From Bacillota bacterium (GTDB lineage: Bacteria > Bacillota > Clostridia > Oscillospirales > Ruminococcaceae), in assembly GCA_023429685.1 (NCBI GenBank), contig JAEZDF010000100.1:1-14306 (forward strand): a DNA stretch of 14,306 nucleotides. Direction: 5' to 3'. The position numbers and the translations under genes are program-made. Shown here piece after piece: positions 12,294-14,306 of the stretch (position 1 is its first letter; each line of letters opens with the position of its first letter). The notes beneath the pieces are model-generated. The model did not search any database and was not told the DNA's origin. It saw nothing but the letters and a program-made list of their open reading frames with translations.

Positions 12294-12321
12294 ATTATAC
12301 CAGATTAACTCATACTGTCTA
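12294..12321 (-). promoter_or_regulatory. Strong SigA-type promoter of jag
   Basis: Minus strand: -35 TAGACA (12316-12321), 16-bp spacer, perfect -10 TATAAT (12294-12299) preceded by TGG (extended -10). Predicted start near 12287. Confidence 0.75.
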
Positions 12322-12601
12322 CGAAAACTCGTTGTGAAAGCCAAAACTTTTTGCTTTTACTCATTTATATTCGGACATATGAAAGTGAATCAGCTATAGT
12401 ATATACGGAGCTGCTGTTCGAAAACAGTCGCAAACAGGTGCCTTGTTTATTGCTGTTTGAATGAACCAGATGCAAAAAGGACCGCTCTATCTCGCGCAAA
12501 AATCGGGCAAGGCCCGCATCCGCGGATAAAACGGTCCTTGCTAATCCAAGGTGCAAGGGTAACATAACAACAATATATTCCCTTTGCTTTTAAAAACGAG
12601 G
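12322..12601. other. Non-coding spacer between yidC and jag
   Basis: No credible gene. It carries the nested terminators at 12473-12539, a hairpin with a UUCG tetraloop on the minus strand (CTGTT-TTCG-AACAG, 12414-12427) and AT-rich sequence. A 66-codon minus frame here (12365-12565) runs straight through the terminator stems and is rejected as a gene. Confidence 0.6.
12473..12539 (-). terminator. Nested terminators ending the rnpA-yidD-yidC unit
   Basis: On the minus strand AAGGACCG (12532-12539) pairs with CGGTCCTT (12477-12484) followed by a T-run, enclosing about 47 nt. Inside lie a smaller hairpin CGGGC-CTT-GCCCG (12504-12516) with its own ATTTTTG tail and a perfect ATCCGCGGAT palindrome (12518-12527). 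Either hairpin could terminate. Confidence 0.7.
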
Positions 12602-13669
12602 CTATTTTAAATCGTCCTCGGTTACGTCAACGTATACCTCGCCATAACGTTCGGCATCGCGTCTTCTAGCCTCTGCCAAACGAATGCGGTCAAGCTCCTT
12701 CTGAGAAAGGTTCTCCTCCTGCACGGGGGTACCTTCAACCGTGGCCACCGGGCGTTTGCCGGCATTCTTGCGTGCCGCGCGGCGCTTCTCCTGCTCCTCT
12801 TTGGCCTCTTCGAGCATCTTGGCGGGGCTGTACACCTTGTTCAGGAAATATTCCTGCAACAGGCTAAACAGCGACGAAAGGGTCCAGTAAAAGCTAAGAC
12901 CTGCAGGGAACGAGAACGCGATAAACACCGAGAACAACGGCATCATGTACATCATCGTCTTCATCGAGCCGCTTGCGGGGTTTGCTGCACCCGACACGCT
13001 GTTGACGCGCTGGGTGTAAAAGCTGTGTGCAAATGCCGCCGCTCCCGAGAGCAGGGGCAGGATAATCAGCCAGTTAAAACGGCCGTCTACCGTCAGCGCA
13101 AGCTTGGGGATGGCGGTAAAGTCGATGCCGAGAAAATTCAGGTTCAGCGAGCTGAGCTGGGTTAAATATTCGCCCGGTACGGCGGAAAACGCCTCGGGGG
13201 TGTTCTTGAAATGACCCAGTATGTTGAGCTGAGCGGTCAGCTGCGCTACGTTGACACCAAGACCCTCGCCAATGCTTTTGAGCTGGTCGATAATCTCAAC
13301 CGGCAGGCGCAAAAGGTGGGTCATGGGCTTGTATACCACATCGATAAGACCGAACAGTATCGGAAACTGAATCAGTGCGGGAAGACAGCTACTCATGGGG
13401 TTGTAGCCCTCTTCTTCGTACAGCTTCATCATGGCTTCCTGCTGCTTTTGCTTATCGTTTGCAAACTTCTTGTTAATCTCGTTTATCTTGGGCTGAAACA
13501 CCGCCATCTTGGCGGTCGCCTTCTTCTGCTTAACAGCAAAAGGCAGCAGAATCAGCTTTGTGATCAAGGTAAACAGGATAAGCGCCACGCCGTAAAAGGG
13601 CAATACCTTATAGCACGCCCACATAATCCACCCAAGTGGATAACCAAATAACGTATAGATAAAATTCAT
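12602..13669 (-). CDS. yidC: Membrane protein insertase YidC (SpoIIIJ/Oxa1 family)
   Basis: YidC inserts and folds inner-membrane proteins, alone or with SecYEG. The 355-aa product has the five-segment Oxa1 core: a first segment YGVALILFTLITKLILLPF (26-44), the charged cytoplasmic hairpin (about 47-90), NPMSSCLPALIQFPILFGLIDVVY (about 92-115), then FNWLIILPLL and two close segments MMPLFSVFIAFSFPAGLSFYWTL and LFSLLQEYFL. The basic residue in the groove, Arg in B. subtilis and E. coli, appears to be Lys38 here. No lipoprotein signal precedes the core, unlike B. subtilis SpoIIIJ. The last 70 residues are highly charged. ATG at 13669 has GGAGG 7 nt upstream; TTG at 13672 is less likely. It follows yidD by about 20 nt in the rnpA operon. 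Confidence 0.95.
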   Translation of the reverse strand: MNFIYTLFGYPLGWIMWACYKVLPFYGVALILFTLITKLILLPFAVKQKKATAKMAVFQPKINEINKKFANDKQKQQEAMMKLYEEEGYNPMSSCLPALIQFPILFGLIDVVYKPMTHLLRLPVEIIDQLKSIGEGLGVNVAQLTAQLNILGHFKNTPEAFSAVPGEYLTQLSSLNLNFLGIDFTAIPKLALTVDGRFNWLIILPLLSGAAAFAHSFYTQRVNSVSGAANPASGSMKTMMYMMPLFSVFIAFSFPAGLSFYWTLSSLFSLLQEYFLNKVYSPAKMLEEAKEEQEKRRAARKNAGKRPVATVEGTPVQEENLSQKELDRIRLAEARRRDAERYGEVYVDVTEDDLK

Positions 13670-13690
13670 CAATATTCCTCCCCGTGGGGT

Positions 13691-13975
13691 TTATTTCTGG
13701 GTGTCTTCCCCGTCACGAGGGGACTGTTCTTGTTTGCGTCTTCTAAATCCGTCTAAAAATCGCTCGGGCACATAATCAATACCCCCGCGCGAAAACGGGT
13801 TACAACGCAGTATCCGCCAAGCGGACAGTACAAACCCCCCAAAAAACCCAAACCGATCAAACGCCGTGTAGGCGTATGCCGAGCAGGTGGGGTAGTACTT
13901 ACAGCACGCACCAAATAGCGGCGACAATACCCGTTGGTAAAACCGAATGGCAGCCTTTGCCGCATGCTTTAGCAT
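13691..13975 (-). CDS. yidD: Membrane protein insertion efficiency factor YidD
   Basis: YidD is a small membrane-associated protein that aids YidC-dependent insertion. The 94-aa product has the full family pattern: an amphipathic N-terminus (AIRFYQRVLSPLFG), CCKYYPTCSAYAYTAF with Cys24, Cys25 and Cys31, and RILRCNPFSRGGIDYVP with Cys58. Its ATG overlaps the end of rnpA by 7 nt (ATGCTAA), indicating translational coupling, consistent with the lack of a good ribosome binding site. The C-terminus after about residue 76 is charged and variable. Sits between rnpA and yidC as in most bacteria. Confidence 0.95.
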   Translation of the reverse strand: MLKHAAKAAIRFYQRVLSPLFGACCKYYPTCSAYAYTAFDRFGFFGGFVLSAWRILRCNPFSRGGIDYVPERFLDGFRRRKQEQSPRDGEDTQK

Positions 13976-14306
13976 GGCAGAACGCCCGCCTTTTTAAGCT
14001 GTTTTTTCATTACGCTTAGCACCTCGTGCATCTTAACATGCGGGGTTTTGGTGCGCGCGACAAAGATGATGTCCCACCCCGGTGGTACTTCGGGGGATAA
14101 CAGACGAAACGCCTCACGGATAACCCGTTTTGCACGGTTACGCGTAACGGCGCCTCCTACCTTGACGCTGACGGTAATACCGTAACGGCGTCTTCCTGTC
14201 CTGTTCTTTAGGCAGTAGGTGACCAAAAGCGGGTGCACAAAAGATTTTCCGCGCGCGTAAAGCCTGCGAAAATCCCTGTTTTCCCCAAAGGTTTGCACCT
14301 TTTCCA
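13969..14306 (-). CDS. rnpA: Ribonuclease P protein component RnpA (5' end cut by one base)
   Basis: RnpA is the protein cofactor of the RNase P ribozyme that matures tRNA 5' ends. Visible: NRDFRRLYARGKSF near the start, YGITVSVKVGGAV in the central fold, and the signature RNRAKRVIREAF, followed by GWDIIFVARTKT. A GTG at 14298 could start the frame, but the frame stays open through GAA AAG upstream to a final TG at the window edge. An ATG whose A is the base just outside would give MEKVQTFGEN, the usual N-terminus (112 aa). The window thus misses only one base of the gene, and rpmH/dnaA are expected beyond. Confidence 0.93.
   Translation of the reverse strand, partial: EKVQTFGENRDFRRLYARGKSFVHPLLVTYCLKNRTGRRRYGITVSVKVGGAVTRNRAKRVIREAFRLLSPEVPPGWDIIFVARTKTPHVKMHEVLSVMKKQLKKAGVLPC

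Noticed and set aside
12365..12565. 66-codon minus-strand frame between yidC and jag
   Set aside because: It runs through the nested terminator stems, has no ribosome binding site and no recognisable protein pattern.

Overview
The window is the conserved chromosomal block that lies next to the replication origin in Firmicutes. On the minus strand it reads rnpA - yidD - yidC - jag(khpB) - mnmE - [inserted accessory genes] - mnmG - lipoprotein - rsmG - noc. This order, a Noc-type rather than a plain ParB protein beside rsmG, G+C-rich core genes and strong GGAGG-type ribosome binding sites suggest a Gram-positive anaerobe of class Clostridia, probably an uncultured relative of the Oscillospirales/Ruminococcaceae. 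The class is a good inference; the lower rank is a guess. Every gene I accept is on the minus strand, so transcription runs from high to low coordinates.

Layout from upstream to downstream. 14306-12602: rnpA (its start codon falls one base outside the window), yidD overlapping it, then yidC, closed by nested terminators at 12473-12539. 12321-11106: jag with its own strong promoter, a structured leader of about 190 nt, and an unusual C-terminal tail built from about eleven KPYSGER-like repeats. 10856-9495: mnmE. 9494-4975: the accessory segment that separates mnmE from mnmG, genes that are neighbours in many Firmicutes. It holds a roughly 430-bp cluster of palindromes, a hairpin, a possible small ORF, a degenerate SGNH-hydrolase-like gene, and an AT-rich two-gene restriction-modification system. 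The latter pairs a nuclease-methylase fusion with a two-TRD specificity subunit, an architecture and size like the type IIB enzyme BcgI. 4921-1060: mnmG with its own promoter, a lipoprotein of unknown function, rsmG. 981-70: a hairpin plus T-run, then noc.

The core genes serve translation, membrane biogenesis and chromosome organisation: RNase P protein, the YidC insertase and its helper YidD, the RNA-binding KhpB, tRNA wobble-uridine modification (MnmE with MnmG), 16S rRNA m7G methylation (RsmG) and nucleoid occlusion (Noc). Promoters or terminators appear at most junctions, so this is a set of short transcription units rather than one long operon.

The most distinctive signals are: (1) the BcgI-like system inserted between mnmE and mnmG; (2) a family of intergenic palindromes with a constant CTACGG flank and interchangeable, internally complementary stems; (3) the SGNH-like protein lacking the catalytic serine; (4) the repeat tail and leader of jag; (5) a 12-of-14 match to the Bacillus Noc-binding site inside mnmG, in the same window as noc. 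No tRNA, rRNA, CRISPR array, transposase or integrase was seen.
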